64,000 bases of DNA from an uncultured Sinobacteraceae bacterium (GTDB lineage Bacteria > Pseudomonadota > Gammaproteobacteria > Steroidobacterales > Steroidobacteraceae). The stretch is taken from the NCBI GenBank assembly GCA_937902995.1, contig CALEKY010000114.1, positions 1 to 64,000 on the forward strand. The letters are read 5' to 3'. A program made the position numbers and the translations under genes. Under the pieces are notes generated by a model. The model was not told the DNA's origin and did no database searches. It saw only the letters and a program-made list of their open reading frames with translations. Positions 52,172 through 60,903 of the stretch are shown one piece after another. The stretch's first letter is position 1, and every line of letters starts with the position of its first letter.

Positions 52172-53305
52172 TCAAGCGTTCGGGTTGATCAGGTACTTTT
52201 CGCCGGTTTTGAACTGAGAATAAACCTGAATGGCGTCCAGGCTCAGGGCTTCCCGCAACGAGATCACCTTCGTGTAGTGGCTCGCAAAGGTCGTCTTCAG
52301 CTCGGCAACGACGCGCTCGCGCAGTTTCTGCACTGCCTGCGGACCGATCTTCTGCAGGAACGGAGTGAGCAACCAGCCGCCTACACCCCAAGCGAAACCG
52401 AAGCTGCGCGTCAGCTCCGTCGGCGACCGATCCAGCGCGCCGTAGATGTAAACCTGCTTGTAAGTGTTCGAACCGTAGCGGCTGTATTCCGTCATCTTCG
52501 CGCTCGCCGCTGCCTCCATGCACGTCAGGATCTGGCTCGCAAGCTTGCCGCCGCCGATCGCATCGAACGCCAGCGTCGCGCCCGTCTCCATCAGCGCCTT
52601 GGTCAGATCGTCCATGAAAGTCGGCGACGTCGAATTCAGTACGTACTTCGCGCCGATGTCGCGCAGCAGCTCTTCCTGTTCGGGTTTACGAACGATATTG
52701 ACGAGCGGGATTCCATCCTTGAGGCAGATACGATTGAGCATTTGTCCCAAGTTCGATGCCGCCGCCGTATGAACGAGCGCGGTATGTCCTTCGCGGCGCA
52801 TCGTCTCGACCATGCACAGCGCCGTCAGCGGATTGACGAAACAGGACGCGCCTTCCGCAGGCGTCGTCCCCGGAGGTAGCACGAGGGCGTGCGAAGCCTT
52901 GGCCGTGCGGTATTGGGCATACATCGATCCGCCCATCAAGGCGACCGTCTTGCCGAGCAGCGCCTGGGCTTGCGGAGACGCTCCGGCCTTGATGACGACG
53001 CCGGCGCCTTCGTTACCCACCGGCAAGGCTTGATCGACGCGTGCCGCCATCGCTCGCATGAGCTTCGGCGGAACCTGCGCCTTGACGACCGGGTTGTCGG
53101 GCGTACCCGCTTGCACTGCCGTCGTGAGATCCGCCGTTCCGAACAGCAGCCCGAGATCCGAAGGATTCAAGGGCGTTGCCTCGATCCGAACTACGATTTC
53201 GTCGTCGGCCGGCTCAGGAACCGTGACACGCTCGAGAAAGACTTCGAGCTCGCCGTTGTTCTTCACCAAAGAGCGCAGCTGCAAGCCTGTCAATTCGCTA
53301 GCCAT
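52172..53305 (-). CDS. Zinc-free MDR alcohol dehydrogenase/quinone oxidoreductase-like protein
   Basis: A 377-residue medium-chain dehydrogenase/reductase. The N-terminal GroES-like domain has VPEPADDEIVVRIEATPLNPSDLGLLFG, and the Rossmann part has ALVHTAAASNLGQMLNRICLKDGIPL instead of a typical GxGxxG. The cysteine ligands for catalytic or structural zinc are missing, so it is closer to quinone oxidoreductases than to zinc alcohol dehydrogenases. Start 53305 has GGAGAAGG upstream. It likely reduces an enone or quinone with NADPH; substrate unknown. Confidence 0.87.
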   Translation of the reverse strand: MASELTGLQLRSLVKNNGELEVFLERVTVPEPADDEIVVRIEATPLNPSDLGLLFGTADLTTAVQAGTPDNPVVKAQVPPKLMRAMAARVDQALPVGNEGAGVVIKAGASPQAQALLGKTVALMGGSMYAQYRTAKASHALVLPPGTTPAEGASCFVNPLTALCMVETMRREGHTALVHTAAASNLGQMLNRICLKDGIPLVNIVRKPEQEELLRDIGAKYVLNSTSPTFMDDLTKALMETGATLAFDAIGGGKLASQILTCMEAAASAKMTEYSRYGSNTYKQVYIYGALDRSPTELTRSFGFAWGVGGWLLTPFLQKIGPQAVQKLRERVVAELKTTFASHYTKVISLREALSLDAIQVYSQFKTGEKYLINPNA

Positions 53306-53367
53306 ACACCTTCTCCGCAACGAGACCGGCAGTATGCCAGCCGGCGCTGCGGAAAACACAGGGCGCA

Positions 53368-53384
53368 CCCGGCGCGACGCCGGG
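53368..53384 (-). terminator. Short perfect GC hairpin
   Basis: CCCGGCG (53368-53374), loop CGA, CGCCGGG (53378-53384). It lies 28 bases downstream of the small exported gene ending at 53412 on the minus strand. There is no T-tract. It may end that transcript. Confidence 0.5.
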
Positions 53385-53411
53385 CGCACCTGCGTATCAG
53401 CCGACAGAGCG

Positions 53412-53705
53412 CTAGAGGCACACGGTCGCACGCGGACCAGCGCGCCGCTCGGAACAGCCGGCGGGGTCGGTGGCGGCCAATAGCGCCACCGCTTTCACTT
53501 CGCGAACGACAGGGACCGTCTGCCGCGGACCGGCGGTCCGCACGATCCGATTCGACGCCTCCGCTGGGGCCTGCACGGATTTCGAAGCCTGTATCGGCCG
53601 GACACGTGAAGCGCGCGGCCCGAAATCGGCAGCGTGCACCTGCGGCAGCGCGACGACGCCCATTGCAGTCAGACAGATCAAAGAGATCGCTATGCGAGTT
53701 TTCAT
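53412..53705 (-). CDS. Small exported protein, unknown
   Basis: A 97-residue protein with a good signal peptide (MKTRIAISLICLTAMGVVAL, cleavage near QVHAAD). The mature part is basic and low in aromatic residues, with two cysteines near the C-terminus (GCSERRAGPRATVCL) that could pair. An AGGAG site lies 8 bases before the ATG at 53705. I do not recognise a family. The signal peptide and ribosome-binding site make it likely a real gene. Confidence 0.65.
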   Translation of the reverse strand: MKTRIAISLICLTAMGVVALPQVHAADFGPRASRVRPIQASKSVQAPAEASNRIVRTAGPRQTVPVVREVKAVALLAATDPAGCSERRAGPRATVCL

Positions 53706-53907
53706 CACTTTCAGCTCCTGCTAAACGAATCCACGAGCCGCAGCGGCCGACGTCGAGGCGCCGGAGCCCCAGCCCTTGCCGTCAGTTTCGAGATCCGGCG
53801 TGAAGGACTCGCGGTCTGCAGCGTGAAACCCGCGTGAATCCGCATATGCGCATGCGCGCTTCTGGCGACAGCGCTCAGCCGTGCGCGATCTCTCGCATAA
53901 TCGACAC

Positions 53908-55275
53908 ATGCACACGCTCAATTCGCTGGCCGACGCCCTGGAATCCGACCGCATCACGAGCCGCGAGCTCGTCGAGCGCTGTCTTGCACGCATCGAAGCA
54001 CCCGACGGCGAAGGTCAGCGGACATTCTTGAAAGTCGACGCCGAACGCGCTTTGCAGGCGGCCGATGTATGCGACCGCGAGCGTCGTGCCGGACGAGCGC
54101 GCTCGCGGTACGCAGGCATCCCGGTTTCGATCAAGGATCTGTTCGACCGCGAGGGAGAGGTCACGACGGCGGGTTCGACGCTGCTACGAAACGCCGCGCC
54201 CGCGACGCGCGATGCGGCGAGCGTCGAACGACTGGTGCGCGCCGGATTCATTCCGATCGGGCGCACGAACATGACCGAGTTTGCGTTCTCCGGTCTCGGC
54301 CTGAACTGTCATTACGGCACGCCCGCCAATCCGTTCGATCGCGCAACGCGCCGTATTCCCGGCGGCTCATCGAGCGGCGCGGCTGTTTCGGTGACGGATT
54401 CGATGGCCTTTGCCGCGCTCGGCACCGACACCGGCGGGTCATGCCGCATCCCTGCTGCGATGTGCGGCATCGTGGGATTCAAGCCCACGGCGCGGCGCGT
54501 ACCGATGTCAGGAACGTTTCCGTTGTCCCCATCCCTCGATTCGATCGGGCCGCTCGCCAATTCCGTGGAATGCTGTGCAATCGTCGATGCAGTGCTCGCC
54601 GGCGAGCCGATCGAACCGCTCGCCGCTGTACCGCTGCACGGCTTGCGCTTCGCAGTGCCGCAAACGCTCGTGCTCGACGATGTCGAAGACTATGTCGCGA
54701 ATGTTTTTGCCCGCGCGCTGTCGCGGCTCGCGGCGCAAGGCGCGGAAATCGTCGAGACGCCGCTCGAGCTGCTGGGCGAGCTGCCGGAGATCAATCGCAA
54801 AGGCGGTCTCGCCCCGCCCGAGGCCTATGCGACGCATCGAGAATGGATCGCGCAACACGCCGATGCGTACGATCCGCGAGTGCTCGCGCGCATCGTGCGC
54901 GGCAAAGAACAGGATGCGGCCGACTACATCCTGCTGCAGCGTGCCCGTGCGAGTTTCATCGAGCGCGTGTCGGCTGCGCTCATGAGTTTCGACGCGGTGC
55001 TGATGCCGACGGTGCCCATCGTTGCTCCGCCGATGGACAGTCTCGCGGACGACGCGAGCTATGCACGCACGAACGCGCTGGTCTTACGCAATCCGAGTTT
55101 CGTGAATTTCATGGACGGTTGTGCGATTTCCATCCCATGCCACGATCCCGGCGAAGCGCCGGTCGGTCTGATGGTGGCGACGCCGGGCGGCCGCGATCCG
55201 CAGCTCCTCGCCATCGCGTCGAGTATCGAGCGGACGGTCTGGCATCCCGTATCTCAATCCGGAATTGCCCGCTAA
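53908..55275 (+). CDS. Amidase signature family enzyme
   Basis: A 455-residue amidase. The Ser-cisSer-Lys triad is visible: K76 in VSIKDLFD, S155 in GGSSSGAA (residues 152-159) and nucleophile S178 in TDTGGSCRIPAA. It lacks a signal peptide, so it is cytoplasmic. Family members hydrolyse amides such as aryl-acylamides, or act in GatA-like transamidation; no gatB or gatC genes are nearby, so a catabolic amidase is more likely. No Shine-Dalgarno site is seen; CATAAT lies just before the ATG and might be a -10 box of a leaderless transcript. Confidence 0.9.
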   Translation: MHTLNSLADALESDRITSRELVERCLARIEAPDGEGQRTFLKVDAERALQAADVCDRERRAGRARSRYAGIPVSIKDLFDREGEVTTAGSTLLRNAAPATRDAASVERLVRAGFIPIGRTNMTEFAFSGLGLNCHYGTPANPFDRATRRIPGGSSSGAAVSVTDSMAFAALGTDTGGSCRIPAAMCGIVGFKPTARRVPMSGTFPLSPSLDSIGPLANSVECCAIVDAVLAGEPIEPLAAVPLHGLRFAVPQTLVLDDVEDYVANVFARALSRLAAQGAEIVETPLELLGELPEINRKGGLAPPEAYATHREWIAQHADAYDPRVLARIVRGKEQDAADYILLQRARASFIERVSAALMSFDAVLMPTVPIVAPPMDSLADDASYARTNALVLRNPSFVNFMDGCAISIPCHDPGEAPVGLMVATPGGRDPQLLAIASSIERTVWHPVSQSGIAR

Positions 55276-55436
55276 TTGCCGACGCCTTGCCATGGGGTAG
55301 CATTGCCCCGAGGCCGCCGCCCGCGAACTTCCCGCGCGACGGACGGTTGCTAAGAGGCACAACTCGATCAGCCACTTGCCGATGCACCGGCGTCGACGAC
55401 TTCCATGACACCGGCACGGCAGAAGACGAGGACGAC

Positions 55437-55751
55437 ATGCAAATTCAAGTGAATCACGACAATCACGTTCACCTCGGTGCGGACGTCGAACAGCGGTTTG
55501 CGGACATCATCCGCAATACGCTCAACCGGTACGGCGATCGCATCACGCGGGTCGCCATGCACTTGAGCGATGAGAACGCGGCCAAGCACGGCGATTCGGA
55601 CAAACGCTGCATGCTCGAAGCCCGTTTGGCGAACCTGCAGCCGATTGCCGTGACCCACATGGCCGAATCCTGGCAGCTCGCGTTCGACGGCGCCCTGGAA
55701 AAACTCGAGACCGCAATCGGCCGTACGATCGGTAAACTGGAAACTCATTAG
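55437..55751 (+). CDS. HPF/RaiA-type ribosome-associated protein
   Basis: A 104-residue protein resembling the S30AE/RaiA family of ribosome-binding stress factors: MQIQVNHDNHV start, then ADVEQRFADIIRNTLNRYGDRITRVAMHLSDEN and a C-terminal helix (WQLAFDGALEKLETAIGRTIGKLE). RaiA/HPF proteins bind the 30S decoding region and protect idle ribosomes. The basic patch is weaker than in true HPF, so this may be a divergent homologue. The start ATG was chosen from the family N-terminus; the frame is open far upstream only as a shadow of the amidase. An intrinsic-type hairpin follows 57 bases after the stop. Confidence 0.8.
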   Translation: MQIQVNHDNHVHLGADVEQRFADIIRNTLNRYGDRITRVAMHLSDENAAKHGDSDKRCMLEARLANLQPIAVTHMAESWQLAFDGALEKLETAIGRTIGKLETH

Positions 55752-55808
55752 ACGGCATCGCCGCGACCGCGGCAGCTTCGAACCCGACTGAAAAGGATCC
55801 GGGACGAC

Positions 55809-55837
55809 TACCGTACCGCTCTTCGAGCGGCACGGTA
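55809..55837 (+). terminator. Terminator hairpin after the RaiA-like gene
   Basis: TACCGTACCGCTC (55809-55821) pairs with GAGCGGCACGGTA (55825-55837) with one mismatch and a TTC loop, followed by CGTTTGT. A 13-bp stem with a short T-rich tail is a good transcription terminator. Confidence 0.72.
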
Positions 55838-55932
55838 CGTTTGTATGCGCCCGCAATGGATTGAACGACCGCGCTCCCACATACTAGCGAACAGTGCCCG
55901 CACGGGCCCTCCACGCTACTTGTTCTGCACGC

Positions 55933-58248
55933 ATGACCGAAGAATCGAACAGTAAGACGAACGTCCGCGAAAGCCTCCGGCAGGATGCGCTGACCTATCA
56001 CGAGCTACCGGTTCCCGGAAAACTCTCCGTCGTTCCGACGAAAAAACTGTCCAATCAGCACGATCTCGCACTCGCCTATTCGCCCGGTGTGGCAGCGGCA
56101 TGCGAGGAAATCTCCGCCGATCCGATCAATGCGCTGCGCTATACCGCGCGCGGCAATCTCGTCGCGGTCATCACCAACGGCACCGCCGTGCTCGGACTCG
56201 GTGCGATCGGACCGCTGGCCGCGAAACCCGTCATGGAAGGTAAGGCCGTGCTGTTCAAGAAATTCGCCGGCATCGATGTCTTCGACATCGAGATCAACGA
56301 GACCGATCCCGACAAGCTCGTCGAAGTGATTGCTGCGCTGGAGCCGACGTTCGGCGGCATCAATCTCGAAGACATCAAGGCGCCGGAATGTTTCGAGATC
56401 GAGCGCAAGCTGCGGGCCCGGATGAAGATCCCCGTATTTCACGACGATCAGCATGGTACGGCGATCATCGTCGGCGCTGCCGTGCTGAACGGCCTCACCG
56501 TCGTCGGCAAGGACATCAAACAGGTCAAGCTCGTGGTGAGCGGCGCCGGCGCGGCCGCCCTCGCCTGCGTGGATCTGCTCGTGGATCTCGGATTGCAGCG
56601 CGAGAACATCTGGCTGACCGACTTGGCGGGCGTGGTGTACGAAGGACGCACCGAGCTCATGGACGCGGAAAAGGCGCGTTTCGCCCAGCGCACCTCGCTT
56701 CGCCATCTCCACGAAGTCATCCAGGACGCGGATATCTTTCTCGGCCTTTCCGCAGGCGGCGTGTTGAAGCAGGAAATGGTGAAGACGATGGCACCGCGCC
56801 CGCTCATCTTCGCGCTCGCCAATCCCGTGCCGGAGATTCTTCCCGAACTGGTCAAGGAAGTGCGCTCGGATGCAATCATCGCGACGGGCCGTTCGGACTA
56901 CCCGAATCAGGTCAACAACGTCCTCTGCTTCCCGTTCATTTTTCGCGGCGCGCTCGATGCCGGCTCGACGACGATCACGCGCGAGATGGAGATCGCCGCG
57001 GTGCATGCGATCGCGCAACTTGCTCGCGAAGGCGTGAGCGAAGGCGTCGTCGATGCCTACGGCGTGTCCGACCTAGTGTTCGGACCCGAATACATCATTC
57101 CCAAGCCGTTCGATCCGCGCTTGATCGTGTACATCGCGCCGGCGGTCGCGAAGGCCGCAATGGACTCGGGCGTAGCCACGCGGCCCATCGCCGACTTCGA
57201 CGCCTACAGGCAGCAGTTGCAGCAGTTCGTGTACCAGTCCGGCACGATGATGAAGCCGATCTACGCGGCTGCGCGCAAAGTGCCGCCCGAAAGATCGCGC
57301 ATCGTCTTTGCCGAGGGGGAGGACGAGCGCGTCCTGCGTGCGGCGCAGATCCTGGTCGAGGAAAAGCTCGCCTCGCCGATTCTGGTCGGTCGCCCGGCCA
57401 TCATCGAAAACCGCATGAAGCGTTTCGGTCTGCGTCTGCAGCTCGGCCGCGACGTCACGATCGTCAACACCGAATTCGACGAGCGCCATCGAGAGTTCTG
57501 GATGGAATACCACCGGCTCATGATGCGGCGGGGCGTTACGGCGCAGTATGCGAAGCTCGAAATGCGACGCCGCACGACGCTGATCGCGGCGATGCTGTTA
57601 CGTAAAGGTTATGCCGACGGCATGATCTGCGGCACGATCAGCACGACCTCCCGTCATCTGGAATTCATCGATCAAGTGATCGGCAAACGCGAAGGCGCAA
57701 GCGTCTACGCCGCGATGAACGCGTTGATCCTGCCGAATCGCCAACTCTTCCTCGTCGACACGCACGTCAACCTCGACCCGACAGCCGAGCAGCTCTGCGA
57801 AATCACGTGCATGGCCGCCGAGGCCGTTCGCCGTTTCGGCGTTGTACCGAAAATCGCTTTGCTGTCGCATTCGAATTTCGGCTCGCACGACGACGCATCG
57901 GCACAGAAGATGCGACGCACGCTCGAGCTACTGCGCGAAAAGGCGCCCCATCTCGAGATCGACGGCGAGATGCACGGCGATTGCGCGCTGGATGAAGCGA
58001 TGCGACGCAGCACCCTGCCGTCCACGACGCTCACCGGCCCCGCGAATCTGTTGGTCATGCCGAATCTGGATTCGGCCAACATTGCCTACAACTTGCTCAA
58101 GACGGCCGCCGGCAACAACATCGCCGTCGGTCCGATCCTGCTCGGCTGCGCTGCACCGGTGAACATCCTCACGCCTTCGGCGACCGTCAGACGCATCGTG
58201 AACGTCACGGCATTGACCGTGATGGAAGCGAATGCGGGAAAGAGCTGA
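55933..58248 (+). CDS. maeB: NADP-dependent malic enzyme with phosphotransacetylase domain
   Basis: A 771-residue MaeB-type enzyme. Residues 1-430 are malic enzyme: SLAYSPGVA-like LALAYSPGVAAACEEI, GAGAAALACVDLLVDLG (NADP site) and FALANPVPEILPE. Residues 440-770 are a phosphate acetyltransferase-like domain (FAEGEDERVLRAAQILVEE; GMICGTISTTSRHLEFID) that regulates rather than catalyses in known MaeB proteins. It converts malate to pyruvate, CO2 and NADPH. The ATG at 55933 fits the family N-terminus. The gene stands alone with hairpins on both sides. Confidence 0.95.
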   Translation: MTEESNSKTNVRESLRQDALTYHELPVPGKLSVVPTKKLSNQHDLALAYSPGVAAACEEISADPINALRYTARGNLVAVITNGTAVLGLGAIGPLAAKPVMEGKAVLFKKFAGIDVFDIEINETDPDKLVEVIAALEPTFGGINLEDIKAPECFEIERKLRARMKIPVFHDDQHGTAIIVGAAVLNGLTVVGKDIKQVKLVVSGAGAAALACVDLLVDLGLQRENIWLTDLAGVVYEGRTELMDAEKARFAQRTSLRHLHEVIQDADIFLGLSAGGVLKQEMVKTMAPRPLIFALANPVPEILPELVKEVRSDAIIATGRSDYPNQVNNVLCFPFIFRGALDAGSTTITREMEIAAVHAIAQLAREGVSEGVVDAYGVSDLVFGPEYIIPKPFDPRLIVYIAPAVAKAAMDSGVATRPIADFDAYRQQLQQFVYQSGTMMKPIYAAARKVPPERSRIVFAEGEDERVLRAAQILVEEKLASPILVGRPAIIENRMKRFGLRLQLGRDVTIVNTEFDERHREFWMEYHRLMMRRGVTAQYAKLEMRRRTTLIAAMLLRKGYADGMICGTISTTSRHLEFIDQVIGKREGASVYAAMNALILPNRQLFLVDTHVNLDPTAEQLCEITCMAAEAVRRFGVVPKIALLSHSNFGSHDDASAQKMRRTLELLREKAPHLEIDGEMHGDCALDEAMRRSTLPSTTLTGPANLLVMPNLDSANIAYNLLKTAAGNNIAVGPILLGCAAPVNILTPSATVRRIVNVTALTVMEANAGKS

Positions 58249-58277
58249 TGCACAAGAGCTAGCTGTTGCATGCTCAA

Positions 58278-58303
58278 GGCGCCGTATCTGCGATTTCGGC
58301 GCC
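58278..58303 (+). terminator. Hairpin downstream of maeB
   Basis: GGCGCCG (58278-58284) and CGGCGCC (58297-58303) form a 7-bp stem around a 12-base loop, 30 bases after the maeB stop. No T-tract is present. Confidence 0.4.
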
Positions 58304-58492
58304 AGCTCCCCCTAGGTCGAAGCGGCAAATAACGAGCCCAAGAATTTGCCGCAAGAGGACGGGCTACGCGACTCACACGGTTGGACTCGTGGCTGGCGCT
58401 TGATAAAAGAATCGAGGCCGAAGACTGGAACCCTTACACGATCAGCATCCTTACTCGTTGGTCTCGCACGAGCAGATCGAAGAGGAGCAACC

Positions 58493-58954
58493 ATGAACAT
58501 ACGTGTGGTGGTCGCTGACGAGCGCCGAGCTACTTTTTTCGATGTGAGCCGGCTGAGTGACGGTTTACGCGAGGTGGGGGTCGTAGAAAACCCCGCTGGG
58601 CGCCTGAAGGATACGGACCTCGAAACGGATCGCCCGGGGCGACGGTTCGGCGGCGCGCCAGGCGCCGGTCAAGCACAGAGCCATCATCACGGCGTCAATG
58701 GCGAGCGCAGCACGCTGCTCCACGAGCTGACGCTGTTCGCGAAGGAGGTCGGGCGACGCATCGATGCAGATCGGAACGGCCGCAAATTCGACAAGCTGGT
58801 GATCATTGCCGCACCTAAGGTACTCGGCCTGTTGCGCCAGTCGCTGCCCGCCCCCGTGCAACCGCTCATCGCTGCGGAGGTACCCAAAGATCTCGTCAAC
58901 CGCGGTCCCGAGGCGATTTTGAATGCCATTCCGCGGGATGCGTTCTTTCATTGA
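58493..58954 (+). CDS. Host attachment (PF10116-type) protein
   Basis: A 153-residue protein of the host-attachment family, named after an Agrobacterium protein needed for plant attachment. Features are VVVADERRATFFDVSRL at the N-terminus, a disordered middle rich in Gly, Arg and His (RRFGGAPGAGQAQSHHHGVNGERS), and LVIIAAPKVLGLLRQSL. The fold is related to eRF1/baeRF-type proteins, so a role on ribosomes is also possible. AGAGGAG lies 5 bases before the ATG. Heptad element H11 begins just after its stop. Confidence 0.82.
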   Translation: MNIRVVVADERRATFFDVSRLSDGLREVGVVENPAGRLKDTDLETDRPGRRFGGAPGAGQAQSHHHGVNGERSTLLHELTLFAKEVGRRIDADRNGRKFDKLVIIAAPKVLGLLRQSLPAPVQPLIAAEVPKDLVNRGPEAILNAIPRDAFFH

Positions 58955-58955
58955 T

Positions 58956-59015
58956 TCAGGCTGTAGACTGTAGGCCGTAGGCTGAAGGTGAGCGCGCGTG
59001 CATTGCGTAGCACGC
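58956..59015. repeat. Heptad element H11
   Basis: GGCTGTA-GACTGTA-GGCCGTA-GGCTGAA words (58959-58986) carry TAG and TGA on the plus strand and start 4 bases after the host-attachment gene stop. A palindrome follows: GCGTGC (58996-59001) and GCACGC (59010-59015). No right arm is seen; the next gene is on the same strand. Confidence 0.75.
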
Positions 59016-59188
59016 CTGTTTTCGGCTGCAGCTGAAACCGCACGGCGCGACCGCGACTCCAAATCAGCAGCCGAGCCTCGACTGTCGCCTTGCGGCAGTC
59101 GTTTTTGTGACACGGTTTCTGGCAGGACAGGCGTGGACCGGATGTGCTACCACTATGGGTGCCGGCGCTCTCTCAGGGGGACGGTTGC

Positions 59189-60154
59189 ATGCGCCATACA
59201 GTCGTTGCGTTGACTGCTCTATTGGGCTTTGCCGCCCAGGCCGATGACGTCGAGAACAGCCTCGGCGGCGTGCCCATGCTCGCGGACGTTCCCGCGGCGC
59301 CCATCATCCCGGAAGAAGTCATCGTCGAGGCCCCCGAGCCTCGCTATGTCGCCCCCACGTTGCGCGATCGCATCGGGCGGATTTGGGCGCCGGTTTACAT
59401 CGACGGCAAAGGTCCCTTCCGACTGGTGCTCGATACGGGCGCAAACCGTACCGTCGTAACCCCCCAGACGGTTCAGCGTCTCGGCAAGGTCATTACGGAT
59501 TCGAGCGCCGTGAAGTTGCACGGCGTCACCGGGACGGCGCGCGTGCCGACGATTCAGATCAATAGCCTCGAAGTCGGCGATCTGTTGCTCGAGGGGCGAC
59601 AGATCCCGGTCGTCCAGGATGTATTCGGCGGTGCGGAAGGCGCGCTCGGTACCGAAGGACTCGCCGACAAGCGCATATTCATCGACTTCAAGAACGACTT
59701 CATCTCCATCCTGCGTTCCAAGCGCGAGCCGCCGCCTCCCGGTTTCCAGCGGATTCCCGTCAAGCTGCGCCACGGACGTCTGCTGATGTTCGAAATCATG
59801 CTGGGCGGCGTGCGAACGATGGCAATGCTCGACACCGGGGCGCAAACGACCATCGGCAACAACAGCCTGCGCGAAGCGTTGGCGCGGCGAGTCCGCAACG
59901 CGCAGGAGACACAGATCGTCGGCGTCACGCTCGATGTCGCCACGGCGCATTCCATCGCGGCACCGACGGTCGACATCGGCGGCATCAAGATCTCCGGAAT
60001 GCACGTGACGTTCGGCGACCTCTATATCTTCGAAGCCTGGAAGCTCACGAAACAGCCCGCGATCTTGATCGGGATGGACGTGATCGGCGTATTCGAAGCG
60101 GTCGTCATCGATTACCGGCAGAAAGAATTGCACATCAAGGCGCGACGCGGCTGA
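59189..60154 (+). CDS. Exported retropepsin-like aspartic protease with two DTG sites
   Basis: A 321-residue protein with a signal peptide (MRHTVVALTALLGFAAQA). Two retropepsin-type modules follow: D82 in LVLDTGANRTVV and D215 in AMLDTGAQTTIG, each with a later hydrophobic-Gly segment (GALGTEGLAD; LIGMDVIGVF). Retroviral proteases pair two such modules in a homodimer; here both catalytic loops are in one chain, as in the bacterial aspartyl_protease_2 pairs. It likely acts in the periplasm. GGGGGA precedes the ATG at 59189. Its stop codon lies in the loop of a perfect hairpin. Confidence 0.85.
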   Translation: MRHTVVALTALLGFAAQADDVENSLGGVPMLADVPAAPIIPEEVIVEAPEPRYVAPTLRDRIGRIWAPVYIDGKGPFRLVLDTGANRTVVTPQTVQRLGKVITDSSAVKLHGVTGTARVPTIQINSLEVGDLLLEGRQIPVVQDVFGGAEGALGTEGLADKRIFIDFKNDFISILRSKREPPPPGFQRIPVKLRHGRLLMFEIMLGGVRTMAMLDTGAQTTIGNNSLREALARRVRNAQETQIVGVTLDVATAHSIAAPTVDIGGIKISGMHVTFGDLYIFEAWKLTKQPAILIGMDVIGVFEAVVIDYRQKELHIKARRG

Positions 60155-60166
60155 CTGCCGCGTCGC
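60142..60166 (+). terminator. Perfect hairpin with the protease stop codon in its loop
   Basis: GCGACGCGGC (60142-60151) pairs perfectly with GCCGCGTCGC (60157-60166). The five-base loop TGACT begins with the TGA stop of the aspartic protease gene. The last codons (Ala-Arg-Arg-Gly) therefore form the ascending arm. No T-tract follows. Confidence 0.6.
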
Positions 60167-60193
60167 GATCCAGTCTGAACTCTCGCCTTCGGC

Positions 60194-60703
60194 TCAGTTG
60201 AGCGGCGGAATACGCAAGGACTGTCCCGGATAGATCTTGTCCGGGTGCTTCAACATCGGCTTGTTCGCTTCGAAGATCGCCGGATACTTGCTCGCATCTC
60301 CGTAGTACTTCTTCGCGATCGCCGAAAGCGTGTCACCCTTCATGACGGTGTGATACTGAGCCGGTGCCGAAACCTCCCGCACTGCGATGTCCTCATCGAC
60401 TTTCTCGACCCCGGACACGTTACCGCAACACAGGATGACCTTTTCCTTCGTCGCCTGATCTTTCGCCGTGCCTGAAACGCGCACGGTAGCCGTCGCGGAT
60501 TCGAACTCAACTTGCAGGTTCTCGACGTCGAGATTGAGGCTGCGAATATAGTCGGCGATCGCCCGTGCGGCGGCTTCGTCCGCACTCGGGCTCGGCGCTC
60601 CCTGCGACGGCGCCGCCTGCTGTCCCGGTCGCATTTGAAATGCTGCGCGCGCATTGGCCGCGATCCGCTCCCCGGCATCACGAATGAAAGTGGCAATACC
60701 CAT
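60194..60703 (-). CDS. BON and LysM domain protein (Kbp/YgaU-like)
   Basis: A 169-residue protein. The BON domain lies at about residues 45-105 (AIADYIRSLNLDVENLQVEFESATATVRVSG region) and a LysM domain at 118-166 (YHTVMKGDTLSAIAKKYYGDASKYPAIFEANKPML). The arrangement matches E. coli Kbp (YgaU), a cytoplasmic potassium-binding protein, and there is likewise no signal peptide. GGAGGAACC precedes the ATG. It converges on the aspartic protease gene with 39 bases between them. Confidence 0.9.
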   Translation of the reverse strand: MGIATFIRDAGERIAANARAAFQMRPGQQAAPSQGAPSPSADEAAARAIADYIRSLNLDVENLQVEFESATATVRVSGTAKDQATKEKVILCCGNVSGVEKVDEDIAVREVSAPAQYHTVMKGDTLSAIAKKYYGDASKYPAIFEANKPMLKHPDKIYPGQSLRIPPLN

Positions 60704-60769
60704 GGTTCCTCCGACAACGTGGCTGACTCGACTGACGCAACGCTGGAGAGGGGGAAAGGTTCGCTTTGG

Positions 60770-60903
60770 AAGCTACTGGCGACAGGCTACAGGCGACAGC
60801 GCGAATCCGTGAGTCGTGACTCGTGATTCGTGAACCGGCGCGCGAACGCGCGCGCTCACCTCAGCCTTCAGCCCTCAGCCTTCAGCCTTCAGTCTTCAGC
60901 CTG
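60770..60903. repeat. Heptad element H12
   Basis: GGCGACA-GGCTACA-GGCGACA (60777-60800); CGTGAGT-CGTGACT-CGTGATT-CGTGAA (60808-60834) with plus-strand TGA; perfect palindrome GCGCGCG-AA-CGCGCGC (60838-60853); then TTCAGCC-type words (60861-60900), which read GCTGAAG on the minus strand. The last array supplies the final codons and stop of the lipoprotein gene ending at 60889. Confidence 0.85.

Noticed and set aside
53881..53907. GTG at 53881 as the amidase start.
   Set aside because: It would add nine residues not expected for the family; the ATG at 53908 fits the usual N-terminus better.
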